Shown: positions 48,546 to 57,445 of the stretch, piece after piece
Numbering within the stretch: position 1 is the first letter of the stretch
How the letters are laid out: the number at the start of each line of letters is the position of its first letter
Source: Streptomyces olivochromogenes
GTDB taxonomy: Bacteria > Actinomycetota > Actinomycetes > Streptomycetales > Streptomycetaceae
NCBI RefSeq assembly: GCF_001514115.1
Contig: NZ_KQ948473.1
Location: forward strand, 96,234-160,233
DNA: 64,000 nt
Direction: 5' to 3'
The notes under the pieces: generated by a model
Told to the model about the DNA's origin: nothing
The model's database searches: none
What the model saw: the letters and a program-made list of their open reading frames with translations, nothing else
Position numbers and translations under genes: made by a program

Positions 48546-48760
48546 AGGGGCGCGGGAAACCGCGAGTTCTCTTAGGGGCGCGGGGAACCGCGCAATCTTT
48601 TGGAGGACGCGCGGAACTGCGGAACCTCGGCAGCACAGGTGACCGCAGGCTTTCAGGGGCGCGGGGAACTGCGCAGCCTTGGAAGCGAGGGTGACCGCAA
48701 GTCCTTAGGGGCGCGGGGAACTGCGCAATCTTTTAGGGGCGCGGGGAACTGCGCGACCAG
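48546..48760. repeat. Tandem array of the GGGGCGCGGGGAACTGCGC repeat
   Basis: Six copies, one degenerate, begin near 48546, 48574, 48602, 48655, 48707 and 48735, with spacings of about 28 or twice 26. It fills most of the 314-base gap before the FAH gene. The element also forms the hairpin at 33887-33925. Copies may act as terminators. Confidence 0.85.
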
Positions 48761-48831
48761 CCACAACGAACCGGCACCCGACAACGCACCCCAACCCCAC
48801 CCGCACCCCCCCGCCAAACCCAACGGAGTGC

Positions 48832-49689
48832 CTACGCCGGTTTGAACTCCTGCCGCTGCCTGCCCAACCCCCCGATCTCCAGCTCCACCACATCCCCGGC
48901 CCGCAAATACGGCTTCGGCTCCGGCTGCCCCAAGGCAACCCCCGCCGGCGTCCCCGTATTGATGACGTCCCCCGGATAGAGCGTCATGAACTGACTGACG
49001 TACCGCACCACTTCCGCCACCGAGAAGATCTGCTCGGCCGTGGTCCCGTCCTGCTTCAGCTCACCGTTCACCCACAGCTTCAGCGAGAGATCCTGCGGGT
49101 CGGAAACCTCGTCCGCCGTCACCAGCCACGGCCCCAGCGGATTGAACGTCTCGCAGTTCTTCCCCTTGTCCCACGTCCCCCCGCGCTCGATCTGGAACTC
49201 GCGCTCGGAGACGTCGTGCGCCACCGCGTACCCGGCGACACGCGCGAGCGCCTCCTCGTGCGACTCCAGATAGCGGGCGGTACGCCCGATGACGACCGCG
49301 AGTTCGACCTCCCAGTCGGTCTTGACCGACCCGCGCGGCACGAGCACGGTGTCGTCGGGCCCGACCACCGTGTCCGCCGCCTTGAAGAAGATCACCGGCT
49401 CGGCAGGAGGCTCGGCCCCGGTCTCGCGGGCATGGTCGTGGTAGTTGAGCCCAATGCAGACGATCTTGCCGATCCGGGCGAGCGGCGGCCCGACGCGCAG
49501 CCCGTCCGCGTCCAGCACGGGCAGTTCCCCCGACCCGGCGGCCGCACGGACCCGCCCGAGCGCCGCGTCGTCGGCGAGCAGCGCCCCGTCGATGTCCGGT
49601 ACGACTCCCGACAGATCCCGGAGGATCCCTTCGGCGTCGAGCAGCGCGGGCCGCTCCGATCCCGCCGTACCGACTCGCAGCAGCTTCAT
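48832..49689 (-). CDS. Fumarylacetoacetate hydrolase family protein
   Basis: 285 residues with the FAH fold: KIVCIGLNYHDHARETG, FFKAADTVVGPDD, metal ligands in DWEVELAVVIGR, and NTGTPAGVALG. Likely hydrolyses a diketo acid, for example in sugar-acid (fuconate-type) or aromatic breakdown. Start at MKLLRVG (49689) with GGGAGA upstream. Convergent with the preceding operon. Confidence 0.9.
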   Translation of the reverse strand: MKLLRVGTAGSERPALLDAEGILRDLSGVVPDIDGALLADDAALGRVRAAAGSGELPVLDADGLRVGPPLARIGKIVCIGLNYHDHARETGAEPPAEPVIFFKAADTVVGPDDTVLVPRGSVKTDWEVELAVVIGRTARYLESHEEALARVAGYAVAHDVSEREFQIERGGTWDKGKNCETFNPLGPWLVTADEVSDPQDLSLKLWVNGELKQDGTTAEQIFSVAEVVRYVSQFMTLYPGDVINTGTPAGVALGQPEPKPYLRAGDVVELEIGGLGRQRQEFKPA

Positions 49690-49814
49690 GATCCCAGTCT
49701 CCCTCGATCGCGGGCAGCCACCGACGGGTGCAGCCATCGGAGGACTGGTCGATCCTCCAAGCTGCACGTCCACTCCGCAATACCCCGTTCACGGACTGGA
49801 CCGCCGCCACATCC

Positions 49815-50558
49815 TCAGGGATACAGGACCGCTCGCTCCACGGCACTCCAGGCCGTACTGGTCACCACGTACAACGCGGCGGCCAGCGGCACCACCGCCA
49901 CGGTGACGAGCGTGAAGAAGGACAGGAACGGCACAAACGCACTCACCGCGCCGAGGCCGGGCACCTGCGCCCCGTCGGCCGCGGGCGCCGAGACGGCCAT
50001 CGTCCGCTTCGTACGGCGGTAGTTGAAGACGGCCACCGCACCGACAACCACGAACAGAGCGAGGTAGACGAGCCCGGCGGCGCCGAACACCCCGTCGCCC
50101 CCGAGCACGTCCAGCCACCGGCCGCCGAGCGGCGCGGCGAACAACTGGTGGCTCAGCAGCTCGTTGGCCTCACCGCCGACGGTGGAACTGGAAAACAGGT
50201 GGTAGAGAAGGAAGAAGGCCGGCAGTTGAAGGAGCCCGGGCAGAATCCCGGACAGCGGCGACACCTTCTCCTTCTCGTGCAGTTCCAGCACCGCCTTGCG
50301 CATCCTCTCGGGATCCTTCCGATACTTCTTGCGCAGCTCGGCGATCCGCGGCTGCAACGCGGCACGCGCCCGCTGTCCCCGCGCCGCCGCCCGGGACAGG
50401 GGATGCACGAGCAGTCGTACGAGCGCGGTGAACAGGACGATCGCTGCGGCGGCCGCCGAAGCGTGGAACAGCGGTTCGAGCAGATCGGCGAGCCGCTCGA
50501 CCAGCCCGGCGAAAGCGGACATGGGGGTGGACGTGGAGGCGGACATGAAGGTGGACAT
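49815..50558 (-). CDS. YidC/Oxa1-family insertase paralogue
   Basis: 247 residues with about five hydrophobic segments and the conserved region LVRLLVHPLSRAAARGQRAR, KYRKDPERMRKAVLELHEKEKVSPLSG. Shorter than the main YidC, as usual for Streptomyces paralogues. ATG 50558 has GGAGGG eight bases upstream. Inserts or folds membrane proteins. Confidence 0.88.
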   Translation of the reverse strand: MSTFMSASTSTPMSAFAGLVERLADLLEPLFHASAAAAAIVLFTALVRLLVHPLSRAAARGQRARAALQPRIAELRKKYRKDPERMRKAVLELHEKEKVSPLSGILPGLLQLPAFFLLYHLFSSSTVGGEANELLSHQLFAAPLGGRWLDVLGGDGVFGAAGLVYLALFVVVGAVAVFNYRRTKRTMAVSAPAADGAQVPGLGAVSAFVPFLSFFTLVTVAVVPLAAALYVVTSTAWSAVERAVLYP

Positions 50559-50684
50559 GGATGAGCCCTCCGGGGGTCTCGTCGTGCCGGAATGAGAAAT
50601 GACGCGTCGGCATGACGACCCGCGCGGGGTACGCAGACAGGGGTTGTACGACAGGCGAGTTCTGGCGAGTTCCTGCTGGGATCC

Positions 50685-51002
50685 CTACGCGGCGGCCGTC
50701 AGGAGGGCCCGCCCGGGCGCTCGGGGACGCGGACGCCCCGAGGCGTCGGGATCACGTTGGGGCAGGAACGCCGTACGGTGCTCACGGTCGCGGATCGCCG
50801 TACGAACCCGCGTACGCGGGACGGCGGACGCGCTGCGCGAGCCGATGAGGGCGCAGACGGCGAGCGCGGCCCCGGCCGCGGCGGTCGCGGTGAACGCGAC
50901 GGCGACGGCTGCCGGGAGGCTGCCGGCGTCCAGCACGGCGAGTTCGAGGAGCAGCACGAGCAGAAGGGCGACGGGGCGTACGTTCACCGAGCTCCGGACC
51001 AC
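50685..51002 (-). CDS. Small membrane protein, DUF6412-like
   Basis: About 105 residues with two hydrophobic helices (VALLLVLLLELAVLDAGSLPAAVAVAFTA and the following segment) and a basic tail. Such proteins commonly sit beside the YidC paralogue, which follows 127 bases downstream. GTG 51002 has GAGGAGGGG upstream; a longer start at 51041 is possible. Function unknown. Confidence 0.65.
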   Translation of the reverse strand: MVRSSVNVRPVALLLVLLLELAVLDAGSLPAAVAVAFTATAAAGAALAVCALIGSRSASAVPRTRVRTAIRDREHRTAFLPQRDPDASGRPRPRAPGRALLTAAA

Positions 51003-51078
51003 GGACCACCCCTCCTCTCGCCCTCTCGTACGCGGGCTCACGTCCCCCGTACCTGCTTACGCATGACCGATGTCGATC

Positions 51079-51606
51079 TTATGCGTGCCTCGTGTCGATC
51101 GGCTCCAGCAGCCGCCTCGGCTTGAGCAGCGCCCGGCTGACCGGATCCGCCGGGTCCGGATCGAGTCCCGGTCCCGGCACCATTTCGACGTCCGGGACGG
51201 GTACGACGGTTCCACACGTGGCACATTCGCCGTACGGGCCGAGTTCCGTACCGCAGGTCGCGTGCCGGAAGTACCGCAGCCGCGCCTCGCCGAGGTGCTC
51301 GCGGCCCCACCGCCCGAGCGAGCGCAGGGTCGGCCACAGGGCGATGCCGCGGTCGGTGACGACGTACTCGTCGCGCGGCGGCGACTCCTGGTAGCGGCGC
51401 TTCTCGAGGATGCCCTCGGCGGTCAGCGCCTGGAGCCGGGACGCGAGAACCGCGCGCGGGATGCCGAGGTGGACGAGGAAGTCGTTGTAGCGCCGTACGC
51501 CGTAGAGCGCGTCGCGCACGACGAGGAGCGTCCACCGCTCGCCGACGATCTCGAGCGCGCCGGCGATCGAGCACTCCTGCGTCGCGTAGTCCTTGCCGAG
51601 AGCCAT
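51079..51606 (-). CDS. HxlR-family transcriptional regulator
   Basis: 175 residues: a winged helix (CSIAGALEIVGERWTLLVVRDALYG, GIPRAVLASRLQAL) with a C-terminal extension bearing two CxxC-like pairs (HATCGTEL, ECATCG) that may bind zinc. Divergent from an MFS pump with two identical-type palindromes between, so it probably controls the pump. ATG 51606 chosen; a TTG nine codons upstream is less likely. Confidence 0.9.
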   Translation of the reverse strand: MALGKDYATQECSIAGALEIVGERWTLLVVRDALYGVRRYNDFLVHLGIPRAVLASRLQALTAEGILEKRRYQESPPRDEYVVTDRGIALWPTLRSLGRWGREHLGEARLRYFRHATCGTELGPYGECATCGTVVPVPDVEMVPGPGLDPDPADPVSRALLKPRRLLEPIDTRHA

Positions 51607-51636
51607 GACCTCACTGTAGCCACTTTTCGACAACTC

Positions 51637-51653
51637 GGTTCAATGAATGAACC
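51637..51653. promoter_or_regulatory. GGTTCA-n5-TGAACC operator 1
   Basis: Perfect 6-bp inverted repeat GGTTCA/TGAACC, spacer ATGAA, 31 bases from the regulator start. The spacer extends the symmetry (AAT/ATG region). Confidence 0.8.
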
Positions 51654-51681
51654 TAAGGTGCTACGGTCGACCCACGGGGCT

Positions 51682-51698
51682 GGTTCATTGACTGAACC
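51682..51698. promoter_or_regulatory. GGTTCA-n5-TGAACC operator 2
   Basis: Second copy of the same palindrome, spacer TTGAC, 42 bases before the MFS start. Centres of the two sites are 45 bases apart. Confidence 0.8.
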
Positions 51699-51739
51699 TA
51701 CCCTTCCACTGATCCGCTCCGGAGCCCGAAGGGCAGACC

Positions 51740-53146
51740 ATGTCCCAGCTCGATCACGCCACCAGCGCGCAGGCGTCCTCGGCACCCCCCGGCACAGACC
51801 TCGAGACACCCCCGCGGGCGACCGCCACCCTCGCCGTCACCAGCGCCGCCACCGCCGTGGCCCTGATGACGTACACCGCGCCGATGGTCACGCTCCCCGA
51901 CACCGCCGCCGCGCTGCACACCCCCCTCTCCGCCCAGGCCTGGCTGCTCAACGGCACCCCGCTGGGCCTCGCCGCGCTGCTCCTGGTCGCGGGCAGCCTC
52001 GCCGACGACTACGGCCGCCGCCGGATCTTCCTCTCCGGCACCGTCGCCCTCGGCATCACCACCGCGCTCGGCGCGCTCGCGACCTCCACCTGGCTGTTCA
52101 CGCTGGCCCGGGTCGCACAGGGCGCGGCGAGCGCCGCGATCCTCGCCAGCAGCCTGGGCCTGCTCGTCCACGCCTTCCCGACCGCCCGCGGCAGACTGCA
52201 CGCGACCGGCGTGTGGGGCGCGTTCGTCAGCGGCGGCATAGCCCTGGGCCCGCTGCTCGCCGGTGCGATCGCCCAGACCCTGAACTGGCGGATCGCGTAC
52301 GCCGTCCTGGGCGCCGCCGCGCTCCTCGTCGCCCTGCTGGGCACCCGGGCCCTCACCGAGTCCCGGGCCTCCCGAGGCGGTCGCCCCGACCTGGCCGGTG
52401 CCTTCACCTTCGGCCTGGCGCTGGTCGCCCTGGTGGCCGCGCTCACCCTGGGCAGGGACGGCTGGCTGCGCCCGTCGGTGGGCCTCCTGCTGACGGCGTT
52501 CGTCGTCCTGACGACGGCGTTCGTGTTCGTCGAACACCGAACCCGTACGCCCATGATCGACCTCTCCCTGCTCCGCCACCGCCGCTTCCTCGCCTCCTCC
52601 GCGAGCGGTCTGTTCACCGGCCTCGCGGTGATCGGCCTGTTCAGCTTCCTGCCGGCGCTGCTCCAGCAGACGCTGGGCCTGTCCGCGCTGGACACGGCGT
52701 GGCTGTTCCTGCTCTGGTCCGGGCTGTCCTTCGGGGTCGCGCTGCAGGTGCGGCGCCTCGCGGGCCGGGTCTCCCCGCGCCACCAACTCGCCCTCGGCTT
52801 CGCGCTGCACGCGGCCGGCGTCCTGACGATGCTCGGCGCGCTCGACGCCGGTTCATGGACCCGCCTGCTGCCCGGCTTCCTCGTCTCCGGCGTCGGCAGC
52901 GGGCTCCTCAACGCCGCGCTGCCGCTCGTCGCGGTCGAGTCCGTCCCCGCGACCCGCGCCGCGATGGGCTCGGGCGCGCAGCAGACCTTCCGCTACATCG
53001 GTTCGTGCGCAGGCGTGGCCCTGACCATCGCGATCGTCACCTCCACGGGCGGGCTCGCGCACGGCGCGGACATCGCCATCGCGGTCTCGGCGGGGCTGGC
53101 GCTGGTGGCGGGCGCGAGCGTGCTGGCGCTTCGGGACCGGGCCTGA
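51740..53146 (+). CDS. MFS drug efflux transporter
   Basis: 468 residues with 12-14 hydrophobic segments; motif A-like GSLADDYGRRRIF and the antiporter-type GVWGAFVSGGIALGPLLAG place it among drug:H+ antiporters. Divergent from the HxlR gene and probably induced when that regulator is released by an electrophile or drug. Confidence 0.9.
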   Translation: MSQLDHATSAQASSAPPGTDLETPPRATATLAVTSAATAVALMTYTAPMVTLPDTAAALHTPLSAQAWLLNGTPLGLAALLLVAGSLADDYGRRRIFLSGTVALGITTALGALATSTWLFTLARVAQGAASAAILASSLGLLVHAFPTARGRLHATGVWGAFVSGGIALGPLLAGAIAQTLNWRIAYAVLGAAALLVALLGTRALTESRASRGGRPDLAGAFTFGLALVALVAALTLGRDGWLRPSVGLLLTAFVVLTTAFVFVEHRTRTPMIDLSLLRHRRFLASSASGLFTGLAVIGLFSFLPALLQQTLGLSALDTAWLFLLWSGLSFGVALQVRRLAGRVSPRHQLALGFALHAAGVLTMLGALDAGSWTRLLPGFLVSGVGSGLLNAALPLVAVESVPATRAAMGSGAQQTFRYIGSCAGVALTIAIVTSTGGLAHGADIAIAVSAGLALVAGASVLALRDRA

Positions 53147-53340
53147 CGCTTGCCGGGCGGGGGCGTTTCCTCGGAGGGGACGGAATCCCGGGCGGGGCCT
53201 TTTCCTCGGAGGGGACGGATCCCCGCGTGGGGACGTTCCCTCGGACGGGACCGTCCCCCGGACACGGCGGATCCCCGCACGGAACCGATCCCCGCACCGG
53301 GCCGTTCCCCGCACGCCACCGTTCCCCTCACGGGACAGTG
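53147..53340. repeat. Degenerate short repeats after MFS gene
   Basis: Copies of TTTCCTCGGAGGGGACGGA (53166, 53202, then weaker) and of GATCCCCGCAC/GTTCCCCGCAC fill the gap. No gene seen. Confidence 0.6.
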
Positions 53341-53347
53341 ATCGTCG

Positions 53348-54187
53348 TCACCGCGGGCGCATCGAGGTCAACTTCCCCCACACCACGAGCCGATACCGGG
53401 AGGTGTACTCGGGCGTGCAGGTGGTGAGGGTGATGTAGTACCCCGGCGCGCTGTACCCGTAGGCGGGCCGAACGGTACTGCGCGGCACTTCCCCGATGAC
53501 CCCTCCGTCATGCGCGGAGGTCCGCGGAAGCGTCTTGTCGACGACGTAGACGTAGCGCCCCGCCGCCGTCTCGACATCGATCTCGTCCCCCCGCCGCAGC
53601 CGGTTGATGTACCGGAACGGCTCCCCATGGGTGTTCCGATGCCCCGCGAGCGCGAAGTTCCCCGCCTGTCCGGCCTGTTGGGTGTGCGGGTAGTGCCCGA
53701 CGTACCCCTTGTTGAGGACGTCCCGCTTGCCGACCCCCTCCGCGACCGGCACACGAAGACCGAGCCGGGGAATGGAGAGCACGGCGTACGCCTGGGACGA
53801 CCGGGGCGTTCCCTGAGCCCGCCCACTCCCGGTGGACGCCCCGGAACCACCCCCGCCGGACGCCCCCGAACCACGACCGGAGGACGCGCCACCTCCCGCA
53901 CCCGACACCCCCGCCCCCTGCTCCTGTCCCTCGCCCTTCCCCTCCTCCTCCCCGCTCCCCCACTCCTTCTCCAACGCCTGGACCTTCCTCTCGGCGCCCT
54001 CCCGGGCCTGCCGATTGGTCCACCAGAGCTGATGCACGACAAGAAGCAGGAGAAGGAGGCCGACGGTGACGAGAACCTCGCCCCCGCCCCACACCACCCG
54101 CCGGTACACGGCTCTCCGCCGCCGAGTGCCGTGATCCACGACACCGGGAACCCCGAGTCCGCGCCGCACGATGCCGGGAGCCCGCAT
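53348..54187 (-). CDS. Class E sortase
   Basis: About 279 residues: a membrane helix (VLVTVGLLLLLLVVHQLWW), a Gly/Ser-rich linker (about 85-125), then the sortase domain with His in FALAGHRNTHG, Cys in TLTTCTPEYTSRYRLVVWG and the following Arg. Class E enzymes attach LAXTG proteins such as the one at 44330-45448. The start is at MRAPGIV; an ATG at 54271 would add 28 residues. Confidence 0.88.
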   Translation of the reverse strand: MRAPGIVRRGLGVPGVVDHGTRRRRAVYRRVVWGGGEVLVTVGLLLLLLVVHQLWWTNRQAREGAERKVQALEKEWGSGEEEGKGEGQEQGAGVSGAGGGASSGRGSGASGGGGSGASTGSGRAQGTPRSSQAYAVLSIPRLGLRVPVAEGVGKRDVLNKGYVGHYPHTQQAGQAGNFALAGHRNTHGEPFRYINRLRRGDEIDVETAAGRYVYVVDKTLPRTSAHDGGVIGEVPRSTVRPAYGYSAPGYYITLTTCTPEYTSRYRLVVWGKLTSMRPR

Positions 54188-54375
54188 ACCGACGCCTCGT
54201 CTCCTCGACTGCCTCGCCTCCCTGACCGGGCCCGCAAGATAAGGGCTGCGCCCCGAACTCACCAGCCCCATGACCGCCCGGACCGTTCGTCGGCACTCAA
54301 GGGCAGCGAAGAGATCCCGCCCCCTGGCCTGCAGGTATCTCTCCCTCGAACGGCATCGGCAGTACGGTGTCCCCC

Positions 54376-55395
54376 ATGCGCCCCGACACGTCTGCCGAGC
54401 ACGTCGACCACAACGCCGAAGCAGCGCGCCTGGAGCGGACCGCAGGCCTCTACCCCGAGGACGCCGAACACCTGCTCGTGCAGGCCGCGGCCCACCTCGA
54501 ACTGGCCGGCGACCGCCCCGGAGCCACCGCGCTCTACGACCGACTGCTGTCGTCCTCGACCCCCCTGGAACATCCCCACCTGGTCCGCGCCCTCAAGGCG
54601 TCGAACCTGTGGGAGTACGGCCACGAGGCCGAGGCCCGGGCGATCATCGACGGCATCCGCGCCGCGTCTCCCCGGGACCCGGCCCCCTGGGTGATCGTGG
54701 CCGAGGCCCTGGAGTCCCACGACGAGCTGGAAGCGGCGCAGGAGACGTTCACCCAGGCCGCGCAGCTCCTCCTCGCGGAGACGTCGGAGCCCCCGTACGC
54801 CACCCACCCGCTCCTCTTCGGCCGCCACCGCGTCCGCCGCATGCTGGGCGCGGCCCACGACGACTGGGACGCCCTGGCCGACACCCTCCACTCGTCCCCG
54901 GTCTCCCTCGACGAACTCCACGACCCGAAGCGCGTCTGGTCCCTCGGCTCGGACAACCCCGCCGAACTCCAGGCGGAAATCTCCCGCCTGAGGGCGGAAC
55001 TGGGCACGTTCAGGGAGGCGTTGTCCCGCCCGTTCCCGGTGGCGATCCTGCACTGGCCGACCACCGAACTGACGGAACTCCTGACGGCGTACCCCACCCT
55101 CACCTCGGAGTACCCGTCCCACGAGGAACACCTCGCGACCATAGAGGCGTCGCTACGGGAACTGGCGACTTCCGGCACGCCGAACCTCGGCATCGTCACG
55201 GGAACCGTCCCGTCCTACGAGGCCTTCGCCGCCTCGGAGGCCTCCTCCCCGTCGGACGCGACCCTGCTCCCGCAGTACGCGACGACGCTGGCGGCACGGG
55301 GGCTGGCGGTGGCTTGGCCGCCGCAGCGGGGCGTCGAGTGCTGGTGCGGGTCGGAGCGGGGCTATGGGGAGTGCCACAGAACCATCGCCGAGTAG
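54376..55395 (+). CDS. TPR-like protein with C-terminal SEC-C motif
   Basis: 339 residues: helical repeats (EDAEHLLVQAAAHLELAGDRPGATALYDRL and similar) and a C-terminal zinc-type SEC-C motif CWCGSERGYGECH. Role unknown. The stop codon lies inside a tandem repeat. GTG 54367 is an alternative start. Confidence 0.8.
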   Translation: MRPDTSAEHVDHNAEAARLERTAGLYPEDAEHLLVQAAAHLELAGDRPGATALYDRLLSSSTPLEHPHLVRALKASNLWEYGHEAEARAIIDGIRAASPRDPAPWVIVAEALESHDELEAAQETFTQAAQLLLAETSEPPYATHPLLFGRHRVRRMLGAAHDDWDALADTLHSSPVSLDELHDPKRVWSLGSDNPAELQAEISRLRAELGTFREALSRPFPVAILHWPTTELTELLTAYPTLTSEYPSHEEHLATIEASLRELATSGTPNLGIVTGTVPSYEAFAASEASSPSDATLLPQYATTLAARGLAVAWPPQRGVECWCGSERGYGECHRTIAE

Positions 55396-55450
55396 CCACC
55401 ACCAAGCAGTCACCACCGAGTAGCCACCGCCAAGTAGCCGCCACCGAGTA
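55390..55450. repeat. 28-bp tandem repeat over the SEC-C gene stop
   Basis: Two units (55390-55417, 55418-55445) and part of a third, built from two related halves around AGTAGCCACC. The first unit contains the TAG stop. Confidence 0.7.
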
Positions 55451-55463
55451 ACGCAACTCTCCT

Positions 55464-55493
55464 CCCCCGGCTCCCCGGCCTCGGGGCCGGGGG
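55464..55493 (+). terminator. Hairpin after SEC-C gene
   Basis: CCCCCGGC and GCCGGGGG arms with an inner CCCC/GGGG pairing. The rest of the 281-base gap holds a second long stem (GGCGTCACC at 55535, GGTGACGCC at 55570-55578) and no gene. Confidence 0.6.
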
Positions 55494-55676
55494 TACCGGG
55501 CGTCATCAGCTTGCCCCCCGGCTCCCGAAGTCATGGCGTCACCCTGCCTGGCGAACCCCAGGTGTCCCAGGTGACGCCCCGGTGAAATCAATCGCAAGGA
55601 TCTGAGCACCCCCGGCGCCCCGGGAACCCGCCCGCCACCATGGCCCTCCCAGCCCCTTCTTCCGCGGGAGTCGACC

Positions 55677-57254
55677 GTGAACGGTTCCTGGCAACTCGGG
55701 TTCGCCGTACTGGGCTTGGCCCTTCCAGGGATCGCGGCGCTCTGGGAGTTCGTCCTCGTCGGCCGCAAACGGCTCGGCTACCGGGTCCAGATGGACACGA
55801 CCGCCCGCGACGAGCGCGCCTTGCCGTACGCCGGGGTGCTTCATCAGATGCAGCGGGCCAACGGCGGACCGCTGCGTGACCCGTCGTTCGTGCTGCTGCG
55901 GATCGAGAACAGCGGCTGGGCCCCCATCGTGGAGCACAGCTACCTGGCGCCCGACCGTGGCCACGCGGGCATCCAGGTCAAATGCCGGGGCCGCCGCGTC
56001 GTCGGCATGGTCGTGACCGAACTCAGCCGCAACGAGCTGCGCGGCTTCTTCACGCCGAGCAGCGACGACCAGCACCCCACACCGCACGTCCCCGGCCTCG
56101 GGGTCACCGACGGCGTCATCGAACTGCCCAAGGTGAAACTGAACCGCGGCGACCACTACAAGGTGCTGGCGGTCCTGGAACGCGAGGAGAGCTTCACGGA
56201 CGAGGAGTTCCCCGAGCCCGAGGTCGTCGCGAGCATCGTGGGCGGAGTACGCCGCGGGAAGATCAAGAAGACCGAGTACTACCCGTTCGCTTCGAAGCCG
56301 GTCAGGTGGGTGCTCGCCCTCCTCGTCATGGTCAGCGCCGTCCAGTCCATCCTCACGTTCACCAGGCACGATGCCACGGCCGCACCGCTGGACTGCGCCA
56401 CTGGGACACTCACCCTGTCCGGCTCCACCGCGTTCGCGCCCGTGCTCCAGGAGGCGGCGAAGGAGTACCACAGGACCTGCCCCGACGCCTTCATACCCAT
56501 CACCGCCGACACGTTCCACGGCAGCGTGTCGGGGCTCGACGCCCTCGCCGCGGCGGGCGGGAAGACCAAACTGACGGGCAGCCAAGGACTGGGCGACCGG
56601 CTGGCGTTCAGCGACGGCCCCAAGAGCGACGGCCGTCCACAGCTACTCCCCAGACCCGTCGCCCTGTCCCTGTTCGCCCTGGTCGTCAACAAGGACGCCG
56701 GCGTCCAGGACCTGTCCCTGAACCAGATCAGGAACATCTACGCCGGAAAGATCACCAACTGGAACCAGGTGAAGGGCAACAACGTGCCCATCCACCTCGT
56801 CAGCCGCAACCCCGGCTCGGGCACCCGAACCACACTGGAACGCCAAGTACTGGACGACAAACCCCTGTTGGCCGTCACCGCGAACGACTGCACGGCGCTG
56901 GACGAGACCAAGCCCGGCCGCTGCGAGGTCAGCAACACCGAGACCCTCCTGAGCACCGTGGCCTCAACACCCGGAGCCCTCGGCCACAGCGAGGCCGGCG
57001 CCGCCACCGCACACGACGACGTCCAGCAGATCCGCATCGACGGCTACCCGGCCACCCTCGAAGGCGCGGACGAGGGCGCATACCCGTACTGGCAGACCGA
57101 GTACGCGTACACCTACGGAGAGCCGCCCGCGAACTCCCTCGCCGCGGGATTCCTGCGCTACCTCGCCAACGAGGTCGGCAAGGACATCATCCGCTCCCAC
57201 GGCGACCGCCCATGCGCCGAACTGGCCAAGCCGCTGCTCTGCCGCCCCAGTTAG
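55677..57254 (+). CDS. Membrane-tethered PstS-like binding protein
   Basis: 525 residues: an N-terminal helix (LGFAVLGLALPGIAALWEF), a soluble beta-rich domain (about 40-205), a second helix (VRWVLALLVMVSAVQSIL), then a phosphate-binding-like domain (about 240-520) with TLSGSTAFAPVLQEAA, FALVVNKDAGVQDLSLNQIRNIYAGKITNW and NPGSGTRTTLERQVL. There is no permease or ATPase near it, so it is more likely a sensor or scaffold than a transporter. GTG 55677 has GGGAG seven bases upstream. Confidence 0.85.
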   Translation: MNGSWQLGFAVLGLALPGIAALWEFVLVGRKRLGYRVQMDTTARDERALPYAGVLHQMQRANGGPLRDPSFVLLRIENSGWAPIVEHSYLAPDRGHAGIQVKCRGRRVVGMVVTELSRNELRGFFTPSSDDQHPTPHVPGLGVTDGVIELPKVKLNRGDHYKVLAVLEREESFTDEEFPEPEVVASIVGGVRRGKIKKTEYYPFASKPVRWVLALLVMVSAVQSILTFTRHDATAAPLDCATGTLTLSGSTAFAPVLQEAAKEYHRTCPDAFIPITADTFHGSVSGLDALAAAGGKTKLTGSQGLGDRLAFSDGPKSDGRPQLLPRPVALSLFALVVNKDAGVQDLSLNQIRNIYAGKITNWNQVKGNNVPIHLVSRNPGSGTRTTLERQVLDDKPLLAVTANDCTALDETKPGRCEVSNTETLLSTVASTPGALGHSEAGAATAHDDVQQIRIDGYPATLEGADEGAYPYWQTEYAYTYGEPPANSLAAGFLRYLANEVGKDIIRSHGDRPCAELAKPLLCRPS

Positions 57255-57445
57255 CTTCGGACTTTCACGTGGCTCGCGCCCGGGCGGGTGTGCAGGGTGG
57301 GGTGTGGGGCCGGGATGCCGGTGAGCAGAGGGACCCGGACCGCCGGGTGTTCCGGGGGCGTAGAGGTCGTCCTGGCCGTCATCTCCATCTCCATCTCCAT
57401 CTCCGGGGATGGCTCGACGGCCGGGACCACAGTGGCCTGGGGCAC

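Noticed and set aside
48546..48760. CRISPR-like array
   Set aside because: Repeats are 20-base GC-rich elements with irregular spacing and repeated, not unique, spacers; no cas genes are near.
57251..57445. 64-codon ORF with Glu-Met repeats directly after the SDR stop
   Set aside because: Starts with GTG without a ribosome site; the repeats come from an ATCTCC hexamer run at about 57380-57404. Unlikely to be a gene.
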